64,000 nucleotides of DNA from Pantoea phytobeneficialis. Lineage in GTDB: Bacteria > Pseudomonadota > Gammaproteobacteria > Enterobacterales > Enterobacteriaceae. The notes under the pieces are model-generated. The model saw only the letters and a program-made list of their open reading frames with translations. It made no database searches and was not told the DNA's origin. The stretch's first letter is position 1. Each line of letters starts with the position of its first letter. Positions 44,955 to 51,890 of this stretch are shown in pieces. Position numbers and translations under genes: made by a program. Where the stretch lies: assembly GCF_009728735.1 (NCBI RefSeq), contig NZ_CP024636.1, positions 4,030,483-4,094,482 of the forward strand, read 5' to 3'.

Positions 44955-45449
44955 ATGCAAGAGAGAAAATACAATGAAGGTGTCATTCTCGCCGTAACTG
45001 AATGGATTGTTGAAAACTTAGATCAACGCTTAAGCATTGATGATATTGCGCAAAAATCTGGTTATTCAAAATGGTATTTGCAGAAACTTTTCGCCCGTTG
45101 TCATAATGAAACTCTGGCACGTTTTATTCGCAAAAAGAAACTGGCCGCCAGCGTTGTCGAGCTGAAAAACAGCGAAGCAACGATTATCAGCCTGGCCGTA
45201 AAATACCATTTTGAAAGCCAGCAATCTTTTACCCGTTCATTTAAACAAATGATGGGTTGTACCCCGCTTGCATGTCGTAAAAAACAATTAAGCGGCGAAC
45301 GGCAACAGCAACTGACAGAATGTGAAGATCCTTGCGTCTTGTGTCGCCTGGAATCTGTCGCCAACAGCAAAGTGATGCCAGAGATTCTGCCACCACCGAT
45401 GCGGTCGGGTCAGTTTCCGGTGCGCCGTATTGACTGTGTAATGCAATGA
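44955..45449 (+). CDS. Short AraC/XylS-family regulator (MarA/SoxS/RamA-like) with Cys-rich tail
   Basis: A 164-residue protein. Residues 10-108 form the double helix-turn-helix of the MarA/SoxS/Rob group: LSIDDIAQKSGYSKWYLQKLFARC, then IISLAVKYHFESQQSFTRSFKQMMGCTP. It has no ligand-binding domain in front. The unusual part is a C-terminal extension of about 55 residues with three close cysteines, CEDPCVLC (123-130), absent from MarA or SoxS. The start follows CTGGAGGTG. A terminator sits directly after the stop. It probably activates stress or efflux genes; the cysteines might sense redox state or metal, which is inference. Confidence 0.85.
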   Translation: MQERKYNEGVILAVTEWIVENLDQRLSIDDIAQKSGYSKWYLQKLFARCHNETLARFIRKKKLAASVVELKNSEATIISLAVKYHFESQQSFTRSFKQMMGCTPLACRKKQLSGERQQQLTECEDPCVLCRLESVANSKVMPEILPPPMRSGQFPVRRIDCVMQ

Positions 45450-45452
45450 GAC

Positions 45453-45478
45453 AAAGCGCGATAATCGCGCTTTTTTTT
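45453..45478 (+). terminator. Rho-independent terminator of the MarA-like gene
   Basis: AAAGCGCGAT (45453-45462) pairs with ATCGCGCTTT (45464-45473), followed by more T (45471-45478). It begins three bases after the stop codon. Confidence 0.85.
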
Positions 45479-45494
45479 ATCGTGTCTTTCAGGC

Positions 45495-45520
45495 AAAAAA
45501 AAGCCCCTTCCGGGGCTTTT
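45495..45520 (-). terminator. Rho-independent terminator of the YhcN-like gene
   Basis: GCCCC (45503-45507), TTCC, GGGGC (45512-45516), flanked by eight A on the left and four T on the right. Read on the minus strand it gives a hairpin followed by eight T, four bases past the minus-strand gene ending at 45525. Confidence 0.88.
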
Positions 45521-45524
45521 CGCA

Positions 45525-45797
45525 TTATTTGTAGACCTGGGCTACCGCGTCGAAATTATTTCCGTGTTGGCGTGCAGCCTCGACCACATAATATTTTCCG
45601 CCTTTCTCATCAGCCATCTCTGACAAACGTTGATGCAGATCCATCGGCGAGCTGATGGCACCGCCAGTATCGGATACGCTAATATTTCCCAGCGACTCAA
45701 GTTTAAAGTGTTCCGCTTCCTGCGCAGAAATATTATTGGCGGCCATAACCGGTACGCTCGCACCAAGCAGCAACGCAGACAGAATATATTTTTTCAT
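45525..45797 (-). CDS. YhcN/BhsA-like DUF1471 periplasmic stress protein
   Basis: A 90-residue protein of the DUF1471 (YdgH/BhsA/McbA) family, whose members are induced by acid, metals, peroxide or biofilm growth. Signal peptide MKKYILSALLLGASVPVMA is followed by a mature domain that keeps the family pattern: GNISVSDTGGAISSPMDLHQRLSEMADEKGGKYYVVEAARQ, with a C-terminal VAQVYK. Single gene with its own strong terminator. The family call is firm; the specific member name is not assigned. Confidence 0.9.
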   Translation of the reverse strand: MKKYILSALLLGASVPVMAANNISAQEAEHFKLESLGNISVSDTGGAISSPMDLHQRLSEMADEKGGKYYVVEAARQHGNNFDAVAQVYK

Positions 45798-45890
45798 CAG
45801 CTCGTCCTCTTCAATTGTCGTGGTAATTTTCTATGGCTATTGTCCAATTAATCGCCACCCGACATTGATCTTTTTGAGCACTTATTATTC

Positions 45891-45913
45891 GTAGCTAAAC
45901 GATTTATCGCGCC
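45891..45913. repeat. Degenerate single copy of the dispersed palindromic repeat
   Basis: GTAGC then TAAAC then GATTTATCGCGCC differs from the usual unit only in the four bases at 45896-45899. It lies between the YhcN-like gene and the unknown 116-residue gene. The left arm can no longer pair fully, so it is probably a decayed copy. Confidence 0.6.
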
Positions 45914-45920
45914 AAACCAT

Positions 45921-46271
45921 TTAGCCCTGTAATTCCTGACCCGGTAATAATTTTTCCGACATCAAACGGCGGCATTGGGTACGGTCCTGATGGGCTTGCT
46001 GTTGCAGTTCAGGCGACAAGCCTTGCCACACCATTTGCAGATGCTCACCGAGACCGCGCTGGAAGTGAATTTTTTGCAGCGCATAGTCTGAATTACTGCC
46101 TTCAATAATCTGCTGCATATCCTGCACCGAATTACTGCGCCCATCATGGGTTAAGGTACAAAACATGGCGATGTAATACGCCTTGTCCTCGTCACTGTAA
46201 TGCGGCGTAAACCACCAGACCAAAGCGCTGATAATGATCAGCAACGGCAGGATAAATTTCAGTTTTAACAT
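45921..46271 (-). CDS. Hypothetical protein with one N-terminal membrane segment
   Basis: A 116-residue protein not recognised. An N-terminal hydrophobic segment (about 4-21, LKFILPLLIIISALVWWF) is a signal anchor or uncleaved signal peptide. The remaining 95 residues are hydrophilic, helix-prone and contain Cys at about 39 and 104, which could form a disulfide in the periplasm. The ATG at 46271 is preferred to a TTG at 46286; neither has a strong ribosome-binding site. It lies between the YhcN-like gene and rcnA, with the rcnA terminator just upstream, so it should have its own promoter. Confidence 0.65.
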   Translation of the reverse strand: MLKLKFILPLLIIISALVWWFTPHYSDEDKAYYIAMFCTLTHDGRSNSVQDMQQIIEGSNSDYALQKIHFQRGLGEHLQMVWQGLSPELQQQAHQDRTQCRRLMSEKLLPGQELQG

Positions 46272-46290
46272 GGGGAAAATAACCAAATGG

Positions 46291-46326
46291 AAAAAAACGC
46301 CGCGATGTTAACAGATTCGCGGCGTT
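46291..46326 (-). terminator. Rho-independent terminator of rcnA
   Basis: On the minus strand AACGCCGCGA (46326-46317) pairs with TCGCGGCGTT (46305-46296) and runs into T residues (46297-46291). It begins six bases after the rcnA stop. Confidence 0.88.
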
Positions 46327-46331
46327 GCGGT

Positions 46332-47408
46332 TTAGTGCAGGATGCCACTTAACCCGTGATAACCCATATAAAGTGCCACCAGCGCGATCAGGGTGCCGGA
46401 GAACCAGGGCGCACGGCGTGCCAGCGTATCCAACCCCTGCCAGCGCTGGGTGGCTTTTTGTACGCTTAACGCGGCAGCGGCCCCCACCCCTACCAGCGTC
46501 AGTGCCAGGCCAATGCTGAAACACAGCACCAGCGCAGCGCCAAGGCTGAAGGCTTTCACCTGAATGCACAACAACAGTACCGTGATGGCCGCCGGACAGG
46601 GGATCAGGCCGCCGGTTAAACCAAACAGGATAATCTGCCCGTTGGTCACTTCACGGCTGGCAAAACGCTTTTTGATATCGCTGGCATGGGCACGCTCATG
46701 CGCATCCTGAAAACTGCCATCATGCTCGCCAGGTGCGCGCTGGACCTCCCCCTGCTGCCATGCCACATCGTAATCATGGGAATGACCAGCATGACCGAGT
46801 GACAGACGCGCATTGAAGGTATGCGGTTGTGGCACCGCCAGTGTCGATTGCAGGACACCGTCCTGTGCGGCGAAGGTAAAGATTTGCGAGAACCCCATTC
46901 CGCGCCGGGTCGCGAGGCTAACCTGGCTGGCCTGCCATGCCGCGCCATCCAGAGTACGCAGTTGCCAGTGGCCCTGATGCAGCGCCAGTTCAATATGGCC
47001 GTGCCCGGTGTCGAGCACCTGCGCATCTGCCCGCTGCTCGTGCTGATGTTGCTTGCGCTGCTGCTCGCTTTGCCAGGTACGCCAAATCATCCAAAGCGCG
47101 GTTGCCAGAATGATAATGGCGGAGATCAGTTGGAACCAAGGTTCGGCAGTATCGGCCGTCAGCTTGCGGCTGACATACATCCCCCCTAACGCGACCAGCC
47201 AGACAATCAAGGTATGCGACAGGGTTGCCGCCAGCCCCAGCATCACTGCCTGTTTAACCGTGCCGCGAATCGCCACGATAAACGCCGCCATCATGGTTTT
47301 TGAATGTCCCGGCTCCAGGCCGTGTAATGCCCCCAGCAAAATTGCACTGGGGATAAACAGCCAGGCGCTGGAGGTGCCCTGGCTGATCAGGACGGCAAAA
47401 TCAGTCAT
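46332..47408 (-). CDS. rcnA: Nickel/cobalt efflux protein RcnA with enlarged central loop
   Basis: RcnA exports Ni(II) and Co(II) across the inner membrane. The membrane segments match E. coli: LLGALHGLEPGHSKTMMAAFI (about 24-44), AVMLGLAATLSHTLIVWL (about 54-71), and after the loop REVTNGQIILFGLTGGLIPCPAAITVLLLC. The 358 residues exceed E. coli RcnA (about 274). The extra length is in the cytoplasmic loop, about 115-235, where the short E. coli run of consecutive histidines is replaced by a longer domain with only scattered His (GHGH, HQGH, GHAGHSHDYD). The ATG at 47408 aligns with E. coli; GAGAGAAAAT precedes it. Divergent from rcnR. Confidence 0.93.
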   Translation of the reverse strand: MTDFAVLISQGTSSAWLFIPSAILLGALHGLEPGHSKTMMAAFIVAIRGTVKQAVMLGLAATLSHTLIVWLVALGGMYVSRKLTADTAEPWFQLISAIIILATALWMIWRTWQSEQQRKQHQHEQRADAQVLDTGHGHIELALHQGHWQLRTLDGAAWQASQVSLATRRGMGFSQIFTFAAQDGVLQSTLAVPQPHTFNARLSLGHAGHSHDYDVAWQQGEVQRAPGEHDGSFQDAHERAHASDIKKRFASREVTNGQIILFGLTGGLIPCPAAITVLLLCIQVKAFSLGAALVLCFSIGLALTLVGVGAAAALSVQKATQRWQGLDTLARRAPWFSGTLIALVALYMGYHGLSGILH

Positions 47409-47461
47409 ATTTTCTCTCATTGTCACGGTGCGGCAGATGCAATTGTCTGACACTGCGAATA

Positions 47462-47481
47462 TACTATACCCCACTATAGTA
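47462..47481. promoter_or_regulatory. Candidate RcnR operator
   Basis: TACTATA (47462-47468), CCCCAC, TATAGTA (47475-47481). This perfect seven-base inverted repeat flanks a C/G-rich centre, as in RcnR sites (TACT-G-tract-AGTA). It lies between rcnA and rcnR, 21 bases before the rcnR ATG, and can control both. Confidence 0.75.
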
Positions 47482-47502
47482 TTGATCAACGGATGTCACG
47501 CC

Positions 47503-47778
47503 ATGTCTCATACCCTGAAAGACCAAAAGAAATTGCTGGCGCGCGTACGCCGCATCAAAGGCCAGACCGAATCACTGGAAAAAGCGCTGGTGGGCGGGGA
47601 AGAGTGTCTGAAGGTGTTGCAGCAGGTCGCAGCGGTGCGAGGGGCGATTAACGGATTAATGAGTGAGTTGCTGGAAGGACATATTCGCGAGCACCTGATG
47701 AACCCACACGCCAGCGAGCAAGAGCGCAACGCCGATATGGAACAGATTATTGCGGTGGTGCGCAGTTATATGAAGTAA
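47503..47778 (+). CDS. rcnR: Ni(II)/Co(II)-responsive repressor RcnR
   Basis: RcnR is a CsoR/RcnR-family all-helical repressor that releases DNA when it binds nickel or cobalt. The 91-residue protein matches E. coli (90). N-terminal SHTLKDQKKLLARVRRIKGQTESLEKAL supplies the metal-binding His3, and Cys35 is in GGEECLKVLQQVAAVRGA. His60 and His64 are in LEGHIREHL. The start at 47503 follows a weak site (GGATGTCACGCC). It is divergent from rcnA with the operator between them. Confidence 0.95.
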   Translation: MSHTLKDQKKLLARVRRIKGQTESLEKALVGGEECLKVLQQVAAVRGAINGLMSELLEGHIREHLMNPHASEQERNADMEQIIAVVRSYMK

Positions 47779-47785
47779 CAACATC

Positions 47786-47832
47786 GCGCGATAAATAGGT
47801 GTGGATTACGTAGCGGCGCGATTTATCGCGCC
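47786..47832. repeat. Dispersed palindromic repeat, one full and one truncated unit
   Basis: A full unit GTAGCGGCGCGAT followed by TTATCGCGCC lies at 47810-47832 and runs into TTTTT. To its left, GCGCGATAAAT (47786-47796) is the remnant of an inverted partner whose other arm is gone. Sits between convergent rcnR and the FAD oxidoreductase. Confidence 0.82.
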
Positions 47833-47839
47833 TTTTTCC

Positions 47840-49132
47840 TCAAAATCGCTCAAACCGATACGGCGTGGGGTCGATCAGCGGCGTATGACCGGAGACCAGA
47901 TCGGCCGCCAGTTGCCCGGCTGCCGGTGACGTACCGAAACCGTGACCGGAAAAACCGGTCGCCAGCGTCAGACCCGGCAAGCTGGCAACCGGGCCGATGA
48001 CCGGGTTCGAATCGGGCGTCACATCAATCACCCCAGCCCAGGCCTGCGCCAGCTCGGCTTGCTCAAACACCGGCCAGGCCGCACACAGGTTACGCATCGC
48101 CTCCTGATTGAGCGCCGGGTTAGCCGCCGGATCGAGCGTACGAACACGTTCGAACGGCGAACGTCGATCGCCACGCCAGCGTCGAGCCAGCGCCAGGTCT
48201 TTAACAAAATAGCGGCCAAGCGAGATACGCAGATTGTCCCGCGCATGACGCAATTGGGGTAAATAGCGCGTCCCCAGCAGCAGATGGTCGAGGGTCAGCG
48301 GCGCATCCAACGCGCCACGCTGAGTAATAACAAATCCACCATCCTGGTGTTTGCGGAACGAGAAATCCGGCGCACCCACGGCGATATGGGTTGGCCCCTC
48401 CATCGGTTTAGTGCGCATCACCGAACAGATCAATGGCAGTGTCGGCAGCGCAATCCCCTGGTTGCCAAGGAAACGCCGCGACCAGGCTCCCGCCGCCAGC
48501 AGCACCTGGTCACAGCGAATTTCGCCACGTTCGGTAATCACCCCGCTAACCTTGCCGTCGCTGGTTTCCAGCGTGCGCACCGCGCACTGCTCAACAATGA
48601 TCGCCCCGCGCGCGATAGCCGCTTTCGCAATCGCGCTGGCAGCGAGCGTCGGTTCTGCCCGACCATCGGAGGCGGTGAAAATCCCCCCCGCCCAATGCCC
48701 CTGCCCTCCCGGCACCCGTTGTGCAATCTCCGCTTTGCTCAGCAATTGCGTATCCAGCGCCAGCGGCGCTACCGCCTTAAACCAGCTTTCATGCAGCGCC
48801 ATCTGGGCTTCGTTGCGGGCGATAAACATAATGCCCGCCTGACGATATCCCACATCGCTGCCAACACGCGCCGCCATGCCCGCCCACAGACGATCGGCAG
48901 CCTGCGCCAGTGGAATATCATCGGCAGCACGGCTGGTTTTACGAATCCAGCCCAGATTGCGCGATGACTGCTCGCCCGCGATGCGGCCTTTTTCCAGCAC
49001 CACCACCGGGATGCTGCGCTCCGCCAGCGTTAGCGCGGCGGTTAAACCGACAATGCCGCCGCCAATAATCACCACCGTGGTGGCGGAGGGGAAAGCGGCA
49101 GAGGTGGTAACGGGGGTAATTTGCGGTGACAT
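47840..49132 (-). CDS. FAD-dependent amine/amino-acid oxidoreductase (DAO family)
   Basis: A 430-residue flavoprotein of the D-amino-acid oxidase/glycine oxidase group. The FAD dinucleotide motif VVIIGGGIVGLTAALTLAE lies at about 20-38, followed by VVVLEKGRIAGEQSSRNLGWIRKTSR, and the C-terminal FAD motif is LATGFSGHGFGTSPAAGQLAAD. It should oxidise a C-N bond of an amino acid or amine to an imine. AGGAGG precedes the ATG at 49132. It is the last gene of a minus-strand set with a Rid protein and an ornithine-cyclodeaminase-like protein; 20 bases separate it from the Rid gene. Substrate unknown. Confidence 0.86.
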   Translation of the reverse strand: MSPQITPVTTSAAFPSATTVVIIGGGIVGLTAALTLAERSIPVVVLEKGRIAGEQSSRNLGWIRKTSRAADDIPLAQAADRLWAGMAARVGSDVGYRQAGIMFIARNEAQMALHESWFKAVAPLALDTQLLSKAEIAQRVPGGQGHWAGGIFTASDGRAEPTLAASAIAKAAIARGAIIVEQCAVRTLETSDGKVSGVITERGEIRCDQVLLAAGAWSRRFLGNQGIALPTLPLICSVMRTKPMEGPTHIAVGAPDFSFRKHQDGGFVITQRGALDAPLTLDHLLLGTRYLPQLRHARDNLRISLGRYFVKDLALARRWRGDRRSPFERVRTLDPAANPALNQEAMRNLCAAWPVFEQAELAQAWAGVIDVTPDSNPVIGPVASLPGLTLATGFSGHGFGTSPAAGQLAADLVSGHTPLIDPTPYRFERF

Positions 49133-49152
49133 AACGCGCCTCCTGTGATGCC

Positions 49153-49575
49153 TTACAGCGCCACGGTGATTTCCTGTATTGCGGCCTGACCGGCCCCACG
49201 GTATGCCGTAACCTCCAGCTCCACCTTGTAAACCGTGGAACCCAGCGGCGGGCAAGTCACGGTGGTGGCCGGGTTGATGCCACGAAACTTCTCGCCGATG
49301 ATGGCCATTACCGTCGGCACATCGTCCGGTTCCTGAATAAACACCCGCGAGAACACCACATCCTTGAGCGAGGCATCAATCGCCGCCAGCGCCGCTTCGA
49401 TATTGGCAAACACCTGCAAGGTTTGCTCCGTGACATCGGCCGGAATCTCCTTGCTGACCGGGTTGCGGCCTGCGGTATTGGAGACATAAATCCAGTTATC
49501 CACCGCGACAATGCGTGAATAACTGCCCATCTCTTCAAATTTTGAACCGGTTTTTACTTTAATAATCTGCGTCAT
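49153..49575 (-). CDS. RidA/YjgF-family imine/enamine deaminase-like protein
   Basis: A 140-residue Rid-superfamily protein: IYVSNTAGRNP, EQTLQVFANIEAALAAIDASLKDVVFSRVFI, FRGINPATTVTCPPLGSTVYKVELEVTAYRG. RidA enzymes hydrolyse reactive imine/enamine intermediates to ketones and ammonia. The conserved Arg of canonical RidA near the pattern NPAxT appears shifted here (PATTVT), so this is likely one of the Rid1-7 side groups rather than housekeeping RidA. AAGGAAACC precedes the ATG. It lies between the FAD oxidase and the cyclodeaminase-like gene, which suggests it clears the imine made by one or both. Confidence 0.85.
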   Translation of the reverse strand: MTQIIKVKTGSKFEEMGSYSRIVAVDNWIYVSNTAGRNPVSKEIPADVTEQTLQVFANIEAALAAIDASLKDVVFSRVFIQEPDDVPTVMAIIGEKFRGINPATTVTCPPLGSTVYKVELEVTAYRGAGQAAIQEITVAL

Positions 49576-49589
49576 GCTGGTTTCCTTGG

Positions 49590-50729
49590 TTAGCTGAGTA
49601 CCGGGGTTTCCCACAGGTTTAATTTCACGCCGATGCCTTTTGCGATCGCGTTGCGATACACCACCGTGCCCCAGGCAACATCTTCCACCGGCATACCACC
49701 GACGGACATGATGATGATCTCTTCATTGTTTTGGCGGCCAGGTGCATCACCGGCAACGATTTTGCCAATATCTTCCAGTTGCTCCGCTGCCAGCTTGCCT
49801 TCGGCGATCATGTCCATAAAACGCGCGCCGATAACCGGGATGGTTTTATGGGCGGGTTTCGGCACCTCCTCGAACCACGCCTGATACAGGCCGGTGTTAT
49901 CCAGCACTTTGCGCACGTCGGGTTGCTCCATCCCGACGTCGATGTTGCACAGCGCAGGCATGGCAAGAAACGCCCCTGGCTTTACCCACTCGCGTTTGAC
50001 CAGTGGATAGCTGTCCGGGTCGCCCACCTCGCCGGAACTGCAATAGGTCACGATGTCGGAGTCACGCACCACCGCTTCGAGGGTATCGACGATTTCGATA
50101 TGTTTGATTTGCGGATACGTCTCCTGCACCCAGGTGAGGAAGTTATCGAGGCTACGCTGCCCACGCCCCTTCACTTTGATGGTGTCGATCAGCGGGCACA
50201 CCGCGATAAACGCGGCGACGGCGGTTTTACCCATCACGCCGGGTCCCAGCAGGCCAATTACGCGGGAATCCTTGCGTGCCAGATGGCGCGCGCCCACGCC
50301 AGGTACTGCGCCGGTACGATATGCCGACAACAGGTTCGCTGACATATGCGCCAGCGGTGCGCCGGTATCCGCATCGTTAAGGGTGAACATCAGAATCGAG
50401 CGCGGCAGTCCTTTTTCGCGGTTGGCGATATTCGAGCCATACCATTTCACCCCGGCGGTACAGAAGCTGCCGCCGAGATAGGCGGGCATCGCCATTAAAC
50501 GTCGGTCAGCCGTGGGCTTCGGCATCGTGGGAAAGGGCGAGTTTTCCGGGAAGGTCACCATCGCGCCGTGCGAATCGTTATTGGCCCCGGCCATGCGGTA
50601 GTCGCCTTGATACAGCAGGCCAAACATTTCCTCCATGGTATCGACACAGGCAGGCATGTCGGTGACGCCTGCGCGGATCATGTCCTGCTCCGACAGGTAG
50701 ATAAAATCAATCCGGGTTGAATCTGTCAT
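49590..50729 (-). CDS. Ornithine cyclodeaminase/mu-crystallin family protein
   Basis: A 379-residue NAD(P)-binding protein of the OCD/mu-crystallin family: AYRTGAVPGVGARHLARKD, then the Rossmann motif VIGLLGPGVMGKTAVAAF, then VRDSDIVTYCSSGEVGDPDSYPLVKREWVKPGAFL. The family includes cyclodeaminases, ketimine reductases and alanine dehydrogenases. Related genes have been labelled tyramine oxidase subunit B in some annotations, which I recall but cannot confirm here. AAGGGG precedes the ATG. First gene of the minus-strand set OCD-Rid-FAD oxidase, divergent from an AraC regulator. Confidence 0.84.
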   Translation of the reverse strand: MTDSTRIDFIYLSEQDMIRAGVTDMPACVDTMEEMFGLLYQGDYRMAGANNDSHGAMVTFPENSPFPTMPKPTADRRLMAMPAYLGGSFCTAGVKWYGSNIANREKGLPRSILMFTLNDADTGAPLAHMSANLLSAYRTGAVPGVGARHLARKDSRVIGLLGPGVMGKTAVAAFIAVCPLIDTIKVKGRGQRSLDNFLTWVQETYPQIKHIEIVDTLEAVVRDSDIVTYCSSGEVGDPDSYPLVKREWVKPGAFLAMPALCNIDVGMEQPDVRKVLDNTGLYQAWFEEVPKPAHKTIPVIGARFMDMIAEGKLAAEQLEDIGKIVAGDAPGRQNNEEIIIMSVGGMPVEDVAWGTVVYRNAIAKGIGVKLNLWETPVLS

Positions 50730-50907
50730 GGCTAACCCCTTTTCAGTCTTCGTTCGTATTCCCGCCAGCGCAGTACGTCTGGCGTGCAGGTGGATGCCTT
50801 TAGGAATACGTGACTGGATTCGGGCTGTATTGAATATTTGCGACATCCGCGTGGCACAGCGCTTGCATGATCCCGCTATCCCTGTTCAGCCTGTAGCGGA
50901 GCGCGCG

Positions 50908-51741
50908 ATGTCTGAGAATTCCCTTTATCGTCATGGCGGCAGCTTTCACCCGGAACAGCCGTTTTTCGTGCTGAATGCCGCGCAACATTACTCCGTGATC
51001 GCCTCAGAAAACCCGGCGATTTCACACTTTTACAGCTTCGATGTCGCGCAATCGGCAGGCATGACGCTGGCGATTCCCGATGGCTGCGTCGATATCGTGT
51101 TTGATTGCGATCCGCTCAACCCGAAAGGGCGCGTGTGCGGCACCACGCTGGAAGCACGCGGCGCCGACATGCTGCACAACCATCATTATTTTGGCGTGCG
51201 GTTCGCGCCAGGCGTTATCCCCGACTTCCTTGATCTGATGGCAGAGGAGATCCCCGACCATGAATTCAGCTTTCTTGATGTGGTACCTGATGCCCGACTG
51301 GCGTTTGAACAAATTGTGCAAAGCCACAGCTTTTCACAGCAAATTTCGTTATTTAACGCCCACTTCACGCCACGGCTGGTGCGCAAAGCCTCATCGGTAA
51401 CTGCCTTTATCATCCACGCGATGCGCCAGCAAAAGGGCAATATTCGCGTCGATCAACTGGAAGCCCTGACCGGTTATACCTGCCGCACCATTCAGCGGCA
51501 GTTCCGCCAGGATACCGGTTTGTCGCCCAAAGCCTTCAGCCGCATTCTGCGCTGCCAGTCGGCGCTAACCAGCATCCATGCGCAGGGTAATATTTCCTTT
51601 AGCGATCTGGCGTTTAACCTCGGGTTCAGCGACCAGTCCCACTTCCTGCGTGAATTTAAAAAGTTCGTCAGCACCACGCCCTGCGACTATCAACGCCGGA
51701 TTGCCCACGACGCGTTGTTCCATCGCTTGCGCTATCACTGA
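50908..51741 (+). CDS. AraC-family transcriptional regulator
   Basis: A 277-residue regulator. The N-terminal domain (about 20-155, with PDGCVDIVFDCDP and YFGVRFAPGVIPDFL) resembles the DUF6597-type sensor of AraC proteins. The C-terminal double helix-turn-helix (about 175-270) reads LEALTGYTCRTIQRQFRQDTGLSPKAFSRILR and ISFSDLAFNLGFSDQSHFLREFKKFVSTTP. The start at 50908 is preferred for the GGAG upstream. It lies between the minus-strand OCD-Rid-oxidase set and the plus-strand permease, so it is the obvious local regulator. Confidence 0.9.
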   Translation: MSENSLYRHGGSFHPEQPFFVLNAAQHYSVIASENPAISHFYSFDVAQSAGMTLAIPDGCVDIVFDCDPLNPKGRVCGTTLEARGADMLHNHHYFGVRFAPGVIPDFLDLMAEEIPDHEFSFLDVVPDARLAFEQIVQSHSFSQQISLFNAHFTPRLVRKASSVTAFIIHAMRQQKGNIRVDQLEALTGYTCRTIQRQFRQDTGLSPKAFSRILRCQSALTSIHAQGNISFSDLAFNLGFSDQSHFLREFKKFVSTTPCDYQRRIAHDALFHRLRYH

Positions 51742-51748
51742 GCACTAA

Positions 51749-51770
51749 AACGGTGCAACTCTGCACCGTT
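51749..51770 (+). terminator. Hairpin after the AraC gene
   Basis: AACGGTGCA (51749-51757) pairs exactly with TGCACCGTT (51762-51770) around ACTC. A T-run follows only 12 bases later, so termination is plausible but not strong. It separates the regulator from the permease. Confidence 0.55.
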
Positions 51771-51890
51771 GCTCTGTCCGATTTTTTCTATCTGTCATCG
51801 TCATCGCTGAGAAATGATGCAGCGAAGTTACCTGCTTCAGGCGACGCAGATCGCCTGAGAAATTTCACTCTCTCCATAGAGGCGCTGGCG

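Noticed and set aside
45241..45525. A 94-codon open frame antisense to the MarA-like gene
   Set aside because: It reads through two terminators and is antisense to a gene with clear helix-turn-helix motifs.
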